A stretch of 64,000 nucleotides of DNA from Panagrolaimus kolymaensis (Eukaryota; Nematoda; Chromadorea; Rhabditida; Panagrolaimidae). A model generated the notes under the pieces. That model was not told the origin of the DNA. It saw only the letters and a program-made list of their open reading frames with translations, and did no database searches. Positions 43,516 through 53,583 of the stretch are shown here, in pieces. The stretch's first letter is position 1; the number at the start of each line of letters is the position of its first letter. A program made the translations under genes and the position numbers. The stretch is taken from contig JAJQJQ010000048.1 in assembly GCA_028622995.1 (NCBI GenBank), positions 558,001 through 622,000 of the forward strand, read 5' to 3'.

Positions 43516-44602
43516 TGAATAAAGTTTGTTAAAATTATGTCTTTCGATAATTTTATGAGTATGTATACTTTTGTCGATATTTTTGATGCTTGATTGTTGC
43601 AACGTTGCTAGCGTTGAAATTTACACATATTTACTTTTGCTGACCATTTTCGCCATGAAATTATTGAGTTGTTCAAAAAGTTCGTTGATTGATAAAACGC
43701 GTTGGCCAACTATGAGGAGCAATGCATGTCTCGTGCTGTTTTTACCGATTTGTAGGCCCAATAGCTTCAAACGAGTGTCAAAAGTTTTCATACGTCTTGA
43801 ATCGTCATGGAATTAATGGCGCCTAAAGCATTAAGATGCCAATTTTCGTTGAACAACTAGATTTTTGCTATTTTTAAAAATTTATTTTTTTGACTTATGC
43901 TTCTAATTTTTTGTTATCCCAAGCATCTCTGAAAAAAATATAGGACTGACACGTCTGAAAATATGTACTGATTTATGTTTTGGAAGACTGACTCGTTTCC
44001 AAATGTTTATATGATATATGATGCACTATGGGACGAAAAGCCGTTAGCTCGTTTATTTTTTAAGTTTTCGCCAAAAATAAAAAAGTTCCTTTTTTAACAA
44101 CTTGTAATCGACTTTTATGGTAATTTTTTATTTATTAATTAACTATTTATTGTTCCTATAGTAAATAATGGTCAAGAATTTGAAAAATTTTTAAAACAAA
44201 ACTTTGAAAAAAATATTTTAAAAGCTTATGAAAACTTTCAAAAAAAATTCATGTATGGAAACTTTTGCTTGAAAATTTTTTCAAATGAAATAAACTTGTG
44301 GGCATTGCATCTTCCGGTGCAAACCGGTTTCAAATGGTCACAAACGGAGAAATTGATTCCAGTTTGATGTAAGGCATTGTATTTAAATTCATGAATAACG
44401 AGTGAAGAGGAATAAGACGATGGATATTAATCAATATTTATTAAACGATAGCCACTGGCTAAAACAACAGATACGAACTAACAACTAACTAAAAAGCTTG
44501 CAATCATACAGAGCAATCATCTGAGCGAGAGAGGATGCTTTCGCGCTAAGATAAATACAGTCAAGCATAATGGAGTCTTTCCTCATCAACAAGAAAGAAA
44601 AA
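43516..44602. other. Intergenic
   Basis: 3' flanks of the convergent PSTK and F-box genes. A minus-strand frame near 43788-43621 (MKTFDTRLKLLGLQIGKNS ... NELFEQLNNFM) has a composition reminiscent of retrotransposon Gag helices, but it is only about 56 codons and unsupported. Confidence 0.4.
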
Positions 44603-46364
44603 TTAGTACTTTTTGTGGTATTGTATTTTAATATTTGTAAAATGGCAAAAAGATATTAAATGTTTAAAAGAAGGCGGATTTGGAATTGGAATGATTTCAC
44701 ACCAATTACTGTTATGTAAAGTCTGCCATAGTTCAAAAGATAAATTGAGATTCCTAGTTATTTGTTCAGCTTTAGAAAAATTTAATGTAAATCTTTTTCG
44801 AAAATCATCATCATCCTGGTTATACATATCAAGATGAGTAAGATACTGAAAACTTGTTACATATATTTACATTTATCCTTTATAATTTCAATAAAAAAGT
44901 ATACCTCGCACTCGGTTATAATTTTCTTTATCACATTTTCTGGATAATCCTTGTAGTCATTAATTGCTAAATACTAAAAATGGCAAAAATTTGCGTGAGA
45001 TCTATTCAATATTTTCCCCATAAAAACTTACTTGAATTTGAGAATTATTTATTAATTCGGCAACTTGATTCAAATCATTCCAACAACTTAAATCACAATA
45101 CTTCAATGCTTTATACTCTTTTAATATTTTTAAAGAATTTATTTCATCGTTAAGTGGAATATTGTTGTAACTTAAATCCAAGGATTTTAATTTATGACAA
45201 TTTTTTAAAGATTCTAAAGTTTCGTTTGTGACCAAATCATTTTCACTTAAACAAATCATTTCTAAATCTTTCATATTTGTAAAGTCCAAAGGAGGGAGAG
45301 ATGAGGAAGTTCTCAAAGTCGAAATTTCTAAAAACTTTATTTTTGTAATTTTGAAAGCCATATATTTAGATTTTCACTCGGAGTGCAATCTTCTAAAATT
45401 AAAGTTTCCAAATTATTCTTGACTCTATCAGATAAAATATTCAAAGCATTTGTTGTTAAATTTCGGCAAAAAGCGAGATTTAAATATCGAAGTGTTGGTG
45501 AAATAAATTCAAAACAACCATCGCCAGTGATAACAGAATTTCTAGCCAAATTAAGGTATTTAATATTTGAACATTGTTTGAAAAGTATTTCAAGACCATC
45601 TTCAATATTTTGAGAATGAGAAAAACATCGTTCAAATGAAATTTCTTCTAACAATTTGCAGCTATTCGCGATGGTAATCAAATTATCCTTTGTTAATTTT
45701 ATCGATGATAAATTCAAAGTTTTAAGTTGTGGCGCCTTCAAAAGCAATAAACAGACATTGTTTGTAATTGTATAAAAATATATTGAGAGATCAAGGTGTT
45801 GAATATTGTTGGCTCGAGATAAAATAGCTTCTATCTAAAACAAATCTTTGACATTTAATAAAGATTTTTTATATAGCTAAAGCTTGCCGATCTATCTAAT
45901 AAATTATGTCGTTTATGGCATGTCCATATTGCTACACCATATGGAATAAATGGATAATCGGTGTATTGAATAATTGATTCATGATTTATTGTATTCTTCT
46001 TTGGCCATACAACATTCAAAACAACATTTTTAAGCCGTTTATTTACAGATTCAAGATTTAATAAATCATCAAATGAAACAAAATCCATTATTTTACCCTT
46101 TAAAAAAAGTTTCAGATTAAATTTTGTTTTTTAAAGCGATGAAACTTACTAAGATCTCATTTGGAAGGTCTATCAATTCAATAGCCTTTTTGACGTCAAT
46201 TTCTTGTTTTGTTAAAATTTTTCCACAAAATCGTTTTGGTACCTTAAAATAAGAAAATTAAAAACTTTTAAAGTTATGAAAATAATTACCAATGGTTTTG
46301 AACCTTCAGAATCAAAACTTTTTCTCTTCGCAAAGTCTCTGTAGTTACGACCTTCTTCCGACAT
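44603..46364 (-). CDS. F-box / leucine-rich-repeat protein
   Basis: Seven exons (46364-46290, 46242-46150, 46097-45888, 45834-45378, 45327-45032, 44973-44905, 44845-44603) join in phase to 480 residues. The F-box reads IDLPNEIL|GKIMDFVSFDDLLNLESVNKRLKNVV across the exon 2-3 junction. Leucine-rich repeats follow: QLKTLNLSSIKL, SNIKYLNLARNSVI, TLRYLNLAFCRNL, NLETLILEDC, DLEMICLSENDL, KLKSLDLSYNNI, ALKYCDLSCWNDL. F-box/LRR proteins recruit substrates to SCF ubiquitin ligases through SKP1. The exon 3 donor is GC (GCAAGC), giving a GC-AG intron; no in-phase GT donor is available there. Confidence 0.82.
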
Positions 46365-48016
46365 AACTAAATGACTTTAGTCTTATCTCAAAGTTGATAT
46401 TGTTTGTAGCTTGCTTTATTGTTAGCTCAACGAATATATAAAACACTCTTCAGTTTCTTTATTCACCGCCTAAAATTAATTTAGTAGTTATACTTCAGAG
46501 AAAAACCCCAGCATAAATTGTAATTACTAATAAACCGAAATTCGGAAAACCTTTTAAATTCAATAAAAGTAAAAGATTATAAAAAAAGTAACGAAAATTG
46601 TAAGGAATTTTTATATCATTAAAATATTAATTAAAAAATAATCATGGGAAAGAAATAAATGAGCAAAGTTTTAGTAAAATCAATAGAACAAAATTAACAA
46701 AATGCAAAAAAAAGAAGATAAGATTGGTATGAGTTTTAATGGAAGAAGTGATATGATTAATCGTAATAAAACCGCCGCCTGCTGCTTATGAATGGACAAA
46801 TAAATGGTAACAAGAGTGATCCTCCAGCAAAAATTCATCTGCTTCTTTGCACACTTGGCCATAAAGAGAAATAGCTAAAAATGATAAATGATTTCCAAGT
46901 ACCCGACTGATTTCTTAAATCTTTTAACTTATAATAAATAACTTTGTTGTTGTAAAAAGCTAAATTGAAGAATATTTACCAAAAGTTTTTAACACTTTTT
47001 CTGGAATTCTTTGTATTTTTACCGCAAACTAAAAACGCCATATTTAGAATAAAACTTTGTTTTATATATATTTCGGGCGAAAATATTACTGGCTGAAATT
47101 ATGATTTTTTTTGTCACCAGAAAAAAAATAAATGACGTGATATTTCTTATATTGGGAAAAAGGCTAGTGGCCAATATAAAAAAAACCAATAACTAATCTT
47201 GCAAATTGTTCAGAAATTATTATCTACTTAATTACGTCGATAAAAGAAGGCTAAAATTATTTTTGAGTACCCATACTTTGCTAAAAAAATATGAGAAAAC
47301 GAGTTAAAAAATGAGCAAAAAGAGTTGCACGACTTTCATATTACTTTTTTTAAGTTGGAAAAAGTGCATAAGAAGAATAAAAACTCGAAATAAATCTTAT
47401 TTTATTTGAGAAAACAAAAATCTGCTACATAAAAAAGCAGAACTGCTTTTACCAAATTAAAGATCTATCTAATTTATTTTATGCTTTCAAAGAAAAAAAA
47501 TTTAGCCCATTTGTTTAATTTTATCTTTTTTTCCTTTATGAATTGTGTAAATTAATATATAATGGTAAAAATGGTGAAAGTTAAAGGTTTAATCTCGATT
47601 TTTAAGCATGATTATAGTATAATATTTACCATCCCACCAAAAGTTGTCATCATCTCGACTAAAAAAGCTAATAATTTGCTCAAAATTTATAACATTATTT
47701 GTGTTTTTTTTTCGTTAAATAATCCTTCATCACAAAGTTGCATAAAGCTAATTAAAATACCATACATATTTACTTAAACATTGTCCTTTTTTATTCTTGT
47801 AAAATGATAATTTCATTTTGTTATTAATATTTTTTGAAAAAAAGCATTAAAGAAGTAGTTATTTGTGAAGCCCTACTGTAAGATGATTTGTTATTCAGCC
47901 TTTCTTTGCTTTTTCCATTTTATTCTTTGCATATTCTTTTAACTAAATTTACTCATTTTCAGATTAGAATTTCTTTACTTTCAACATCGCTTTGCGTTTC
48001 AAAACGCGTATTGGTT
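46365..48016. other. AT-rich intergenic
   Basis: A divergent 1.6-kb spacer between the F-box and OGG1 genes. Frames at 46680-46862 and 47562-47777 lack any recognisable feature. TTTTCAG at 47957-47963 is a plausible leader acceptor for OGG1. Confidence 0.5.
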
Positions 48017-49368
48017 ATGGCATCAACCGGTTCTCTGAAAGCTGTTTCAATCAATCCATACTCTTCAAAGCCAGAAACATCGTCAACAACTAAATTTTTG
48101 AAGTGTGATTCAACCGAACTTAATTTGGATGTCGTGCTTTTGAATGGTCAAAGTTTTAGGTAAATTCTTTCTTCCTATTGTATTACTGCCTTATTAATGT
48201 ACACTTTTCAGATGGAAAAAATATACCATTGATTCGAATGCTTTAATTGGAGTTGCATGTCATCGTTTATGGAAACTATGGAGAATAGACGATAATGAAA
48301 TTGCTTATAAAGTATTGGCAAGATTTCCTAAAGCACAAGCCACGGATGAAATCGAGAAAGATGATGGACAAGTTTTGAAAGAATACTTTCAAGTTGGTTT
48401 TTTCTTCATTTTTGCTTTCATCAATTGGAAAACTTTCAGCTCGATATCAACCTTTCAACTTTATATTCTGAATGGAAAGCACTTGACTCTCATTTTTCTT
48501 CAATTTGTCAAACTAATGAAAATCAATTTGATGGAATCAGGATTTTACATCAACCACTTCTGGAAACCATTTTCTCGTTTATTTGTTCAGCAAACAATAA
48601 CATTACTCGAATTTCAAGTTTGATTAATCCTTATTAGTTTCTTTAACAACATCCATTTTTACAGATATGGTCAACACACTTGCTTCTCTTTATGGTGATA
48701 AAGCTACAATCAAAGTTAATGAAGATGGCTCAACATTAGAAGATCAAGATTTTTATGATTTCCCTTCGATCAAACAAATGGCAAATGGCTTGGATAACAT
48801 GGAAGAAACGTTGAGAAAGAAAGGGTTTGGATATCGATCAAAATATATAGCAAAAACGGTTGAAACGTTAGCAAACATAGAAGGAGGATATCAAAAATGG
48901 GAAGCAAAAGTGAAAGAAATGGAATATATGGAAGCTAAAAATGAGATTCAAAGATTGGATGGAGTTGGACCAAAGGTTTGTTTGTTATCTTTCCTAACTT
49001 TTCATGATTATATCAGTGCAATTTTAGGTAGCTGATTGCATTTGTTTGATGGCACTCAATCACCATCAAGTAGTTCCAGTTGATACGCATGTTTTCAAAA
49101 TTACATCATTACATTATTTGCCTGAACTTTCAAAATATAAAAATGTCACAGATGCGATTTACAAGAAAATAAGTAAGCATCTTTCTCTTGTATTATTTCA
49201 TTCTTTCATCTTCAATTTTTAGCTGAATTTTATGCCGAGAAATTTGGGAATCATGCTGGATGGGCTCATTCTGTATTATTTAGTACTCGACTCAAAAGAT
49301 TTCAAAGCAGCAGAAAATTACAAGAAGAAGATGAAGAAGTTATTGTAAAGATTAAGAAAAAGAATTGA
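48017..49368 (+). CDS. OGG1: 8-oxoguanine DNA glycosylase
   Basis: Six exons (48017-48159, 48212-48392, 48440-48617, 48665-48975, 49028-49172, 49223-49368) give 367 residues. Signature blocks: LNGQSFRWKK, FSFICSANNNITRI (the NNN damage-flipping loop and its Arg), GFGYRSKYIAKT, the HhH-GPD motif LDGVGPKVADCICLMAL with the catalytic lysine after GVGP, and VPVDTHVFKI with the catalytic Asp. The C-terminal FGNHAGWAHSVLFSTRL matches the OGG1 end. The enzyme excises 8-oxoG opposite C and cleaves the abasic strand (bifunctional base excision repair). A Lys-rich tail (KIKKKN) may help nuclear targeting. It faces apn-1, 0.8 kb away. Confidence 0.95.
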
Positions 49369-50187
49369 TACATGTGTTTTTATAGTTATATTCCATTTGT
49401 TTGATTACTGTTTTACTTATTTTGTATTGTTCTTGTTGATTTTTTATGTAGTTGTAAATAAAGATGTATGTTACAAAAGTTATCAACGTGTTGGAAGGAA
49501 ACTGTGATTTGTATTCTTTGAGCTTCCAGTTAACCTTTAAAACTTTTCCTTCCCATTAAAACGACAACGGTTGATAATGATATTCATCACGATATGTTTC
49601 GAGAATCAAGAAAATTATTGAGGTTTATCAATGATGAACAACCGACAAATGATATTATTTATAAGATTGCATTCACGCGTATATGTAAGTAACATGTGAA
49701 CGCTCTTATTTGGGTTATTGCTTTTGTTATTCCGTCATTGAAAAACCTTTCACGTAAATGTGATGTTGGAGTAAGTTGTGGTCTCTCTTTACTTCCAGTA
49801 TTTGTGTAAGAAACAGCCAAGAATTTGGACTAACTTAAAGTATGTCCTTATTTGGGATAAAAATGAGAACTTTTCGGGATTCTTTTTGTTTTTGCACCGA
49901 TACCCATCGGTTGACATTGCGTTAAAAATTTGTATATCAATGCAAAGCACTTCGAGATTCACATGTTCCAACTAGCTATCATAACTCCATTGTAAAAACT
50001 TTAACAATTTTTCATCAAACGACAAAATTTTATTAATTTTTACAACAAAAAAGTCACAAAAACAAAGATAAATGATTAAAACAAAAATACAACAAGCATC
50101 AAAGAAACAAAAGGAAGAGTACATAACAAACAAAGAAAAAAGTGCAATGTTAACCGTATTATTAAAGAGAGCATACGATAAGTGAGT
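49369..50187. other. Spacer between convergent OGG1 and apn-1
   Basis: It contains both 3' UTRs (AATAAA-type signal near 49459). A plus-strand frame at about 49574-49685 (MFRESRKLLRFINDEQ) ends at a GTAAGT donor and looks exon-like, but no partner exon was found. Confidence 0.4.
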
Positions 50188-51351
50188 TCATTCTTGATAT
50201 ATTGACGACCAGTCCTTTTCATAAAGTTCGATCATTTCAATGGGATGTTGACCAGGTGGAGTTTCAAGGATCAAGGGAATATTGTTAAATCGTGGATCAT
50301 TCATAAAAAATTGCCAACATTTTTTTAATTCTCCTTTTCCAATATTTTCATGCTGATCACGTTGAGAACCGAATTCAACTAAAAACAGTAACAAAAGGTT
50401 AAAAATGAAATCCATTAAATGGCTTACATTTAGAGTCATTGAAATGAGCAGCTTTGAGTTTATCAAATCCAATAACTTTGTCAAATTCAGCCATAGTTTC
50501 TTCATAGGTTTTGGCTGTTCGAATATCATAACCTGAAAAGTAAATTCAAGATTAGTGCTTTCTCAAGAAAGAAAAAAGTATGTGTTACCTGCAACAAAAA
50601 TGTGAGAAGTATCAAGACACACTCCAACTCGATGACGATTTGCTACTTTAACTTTATCGATGATGGCTTTCAATTCTTCAAATGTACGTCCAATAGTATT
50701 TCCATTTCCAGTCATTGTTTCAATCACTGAAAAATGATAGGGTTAAAAAACGTGAGAAAAGGCAAGATATAATAGCACAAGCTTGGATCAAATAAACTTA
50801 CAAAGAGTAACATTGTTGGTATTTTCAATAACATAATCAAGGGTTTCAGCAATATATATGATACTTTGATAATTAGAAATTCCTCCACAGCTATTTTCAT
50901 ATGATGATCCAGGATGAAAGTTGTATAAAGTAATGCCAAGTTTTTCACATCGTTGAATTTCATCCAAAATTGATCTTTCTGATTTAACACGCCATCCAGC
51001 ACTTGGTGAACCAGCATTGAGCCAATAGCTTCCATGCGGAACAATCATCTTCAAATCAAATCCAGTTTCTTTGATAGCTTTATGCCAACGTTGAACTTCA
51101 TCATCTTCAAGTGGTTTAGCATCATATTCCCATCGTTTCTTATTTTTGAGAAACAAAGCGAATGAACGGCATCCATATGCCATAGCATTATATAAGGCAT
51201 TCTCCAAGCTTTCTGAAGCAGAATCACGAATACTTGCACCAAGAAACTTTTGAGATGATCCAGCAACAGCTAAAACAGATATTCCAATAGTTTCATATTC
51301 TTGTTTGAGATGTGGAGGCCATAATGATGGTGATCCTGGAACATATGACAT
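50188..51351 (-). CDS. apn-1: Endonuclease IV-type AP endonuclease
   Basis: Four exons (51351-50802, 50726-50589, 50532-50428, 50378-50188) give 327 residues. The TIM-barrel Nfo family is clear: GISVLAVAGSSQKFLGAS, SFALFLKNKKRW, MIVPHGSYWLNAGSP, LYNFHPGSS, IETMTGNGNTIG, VGVCLDTSHIFVAGYDI, AAHFNDSK, RDQHENIGKGEL and PLILETPPG. Those blocks supply the His, Glu and Asp ligands of the tri-zinc site. The enzyme cuts 5' of abasic sites and processes damaged 3' ends, downstream of a glycosylase such as OGG1. APN-1 is the main AP endonuclease of this class in nematodes. Nematode enzymes often carry a long N-terminal extension; here the start MSYVPGSPSLW gives only a short one. Confidence 0.93.
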
Positions 51352-51692
51352 TGTTGTAAAGTTCCAACTCTAGCCTGTCGATTTATAAAATTGCTTTATT
51401 TAAATATGTCCAAAAACAAAAATAAAACCAAAAGAAAATAAAGACTGAAAATAAAATAATGTCTGCTTTTTACGATGAATCAAAAATGCTTTTTTTATGC
51501 GATCCAAAACTGGCAGCTGCGCGCCTCGATGATTCATTTGGATTTGCTTCCTTAAAGGTTAAGAAAGCAACCACCTTTAGTTTCGGCGGCAAGAAGACAC
51601 AAAGAAATTTAAAATAAGAAAAGAGGAAATGGGAAATGGCAAAAGAAGAACAAAAATATTAAATTTTGAAACAAAGTTTAAATCCAAAAAGA

Positions 51693-52080
51693 CTAACACA
51701 TTACAATTGTTGTTTTAACTTTTATTATTTCACGAACTTTTCCCCCGATCATCTTGTTAGCTCTAGCATCAATAACTTCTTCAACGAACTTGGAAATTTC
51801 AACACTATTAACATTTTCAGCAACAATCATTTGAGATTTTGATGAAGACGAACTTTTAGCTTGAAGCACACTATTTAAATTAATTTCATCGATAGTTTTA
51901 TTTCCCTTCTTTATCTTTCGTGGACACTGGGTATTTTAAGATGATGATGCTGCTCGTTTACATTCAATGACACGAAGCCATAAATCGCATCAATCTATGT
52001 TCAATACTGTAGCTGAGAGAAGTTTATTTAATTTTCCTGATCCATCTGGTGGAGGAGATAGTTGAATTTGGCAGAGCTTT
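51693..52080 (-). pseudogene. Decayed ORF of unknown family
   Basis: One minus-strand frame stays coding-like over about 125 codons but is broken by an in-frame TGA and TAA. The part after the second stop is the best preserved: QCPRKIKKGNKTIDEINLN, a Ser-rich stretch, then EISKFVEEVIDARANKMIGG, ending TTIVMC and TAG at 51695-51693. Upstream remnants read LSPPPDGSGKLNKLLSATVL. No introns interrupt it, so a processed pseudogene is possible. I do not recognise the parent. Confidence 0.45.
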
Positions 52081-52552
52081 TTTTAAATATTTTTGAATTC
52101 AGAGGTCAAAGATTAAACATAAAAAAGACAATTATAAATGTTTTTAAAATTAATATTTTGTATTTTTTTTTCTTCCTTTATTTTAATCAAGCTTTACTGA
52201 ATTTGCAATAACGCAATTGTGCAGTATATGTTTTCCTTTTTTGGTTTTTTTTTTCAAAAATGAATGACATTTCCATCAAATTTATCGTAATCAATTCAAA
52301 TTTCCCTGGTTTAAATAAAAAAAAATTTCAAAAAAAAGAATACAATTTTCTGGAAAATAAATCTTTAGTAAATAAAAAATATTTTAAAATGATTAAATCA
52401 ATTAAAAAGCTTTTAGTGTTACTTTTTAATAAATTTTAAAATTATGAGAAAATAAAGTATCTTTGGTTTCTTCTTTATGCACCGATCAATATTTAAGAAA
52501 AAGAGAAATAAACAAGAAACTTCACATTATTATTTTTTGAAAGAGAGCAAAA

Positions 52553-53253
52553 ATGATTTCTGTTCGTATTTTCTGTGATTTCTTAACGTTGCTTTTTATT
52601 GCTTGTCCTCTATTATCACCAGCCTCAAGCGATACTGTGGTAAGAAGAACTAACTTTAAAAAATTTTCCATAAAAAATAGTTGCCTAATAATTATTTTGC
52701 AAATTACAAAAGTTGTTTTTAGCCAGCGGAAGAATTTGGTCAAAATATTCTTTCAACGATAACAAAATATTTGGATGATGAAAAAAGCGGCAGTAGTAAT
52801 TCAGAAATTTCTAAAAATATTAAAAATGATTTATCTTCTTCAACTTTTTCGACGGGATACTCTTTTGCTGTGGCAATTTACGATGATATTTCTAAATTAA
52901 GCGGAGATTCAAGAATTGCAAAAGAAGGAAATGATGTTTTTACTTTTTCCAAAAATGGAAAAAATGCTTTGGTTTTGGCTAATCCAAAAAGCGCGAGCCA
53001 AAATTATGAAAAATGTGAATTTTGGAATTTTCTTTCCGAGGATGAAATTTGTGGAAAATCTTTGAACGATGTAATTGAAATGATTAAAAATAAATGCAAT
53101 GGAGTCACGGATTTGGCTGTAATTAAAATGATTCCAAGTTCTTTGGATGGATATGTTTCACCTGAATTTGATGCTGATGCATTTAGTGTTAGTGGTTTTG
53201 GACTTGGAGAATGCTTTCATTATTCCATTTGGGTTGCAAACGTTAACGCCTAA
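52553..53253 (+). CDS. Secreted protein of unknown family
   Basis: Two exons (52553-52639, 52723-53253) give 205 residues. The N-terminus (MISVRIFCDFLTLLFIACPL, cleavage likely after SPASS) is a signal peptide. The mature part is acidic and Ser/Asn-rich with blocks TGYSFAVAIYDDISKL, FTFSKNGKNALVLANP, CEFWNFLSEDEICGKSLNDV and LAVIKMIPSSLDGYVSPEF, and about four cysteines that could pair. No known domain is recognised. It stands 330 bp upstream of the tandem Hsp70 gene on the same strand; a shared function cannot be claim from position alone. Confidence 0.75.
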
Positions 53254-53583
53254 CTGTTATTTTTCTTTTTTTGTGTGAATAAACAAAGAATAAAATGCTC
53301 TATTTTAACCTTTTTTATTCGATTTGCTTAACCGCATTGAAAACAAAGACAAAGAAACAAAATGCAAAACCAATAACATAACTTATGATAAGCTTTCTTT
53401 CCAATAAGTTGTGGTTGATAAGAAAATTAAACATTAAAATACATTGACAAAAAAAAGAAATTGTTTTATTGATTGCTGGTTTCTTTGTTTCTGATATTTT
53501 TTCGGCTATGCTCTCTGTAACTTTAAGCTTTTAAAACAACAGCATTAAATTTTTATTTTTTTATTGTTTTTTAAAATCTTAAG

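Noticed and set aside
43621..43812. Retrotransposon Gag-like fragment
   Set aside because: Only about 56 codons, no zinc knuckle, protease or LTRs nearby; the likeness is too weak to annotate as an element.
49574..49980. Exon-like frame between OGG1 and apn-1
   Set aside because: It ends at a good donor, but no acceptor or partner exon continues the frame.
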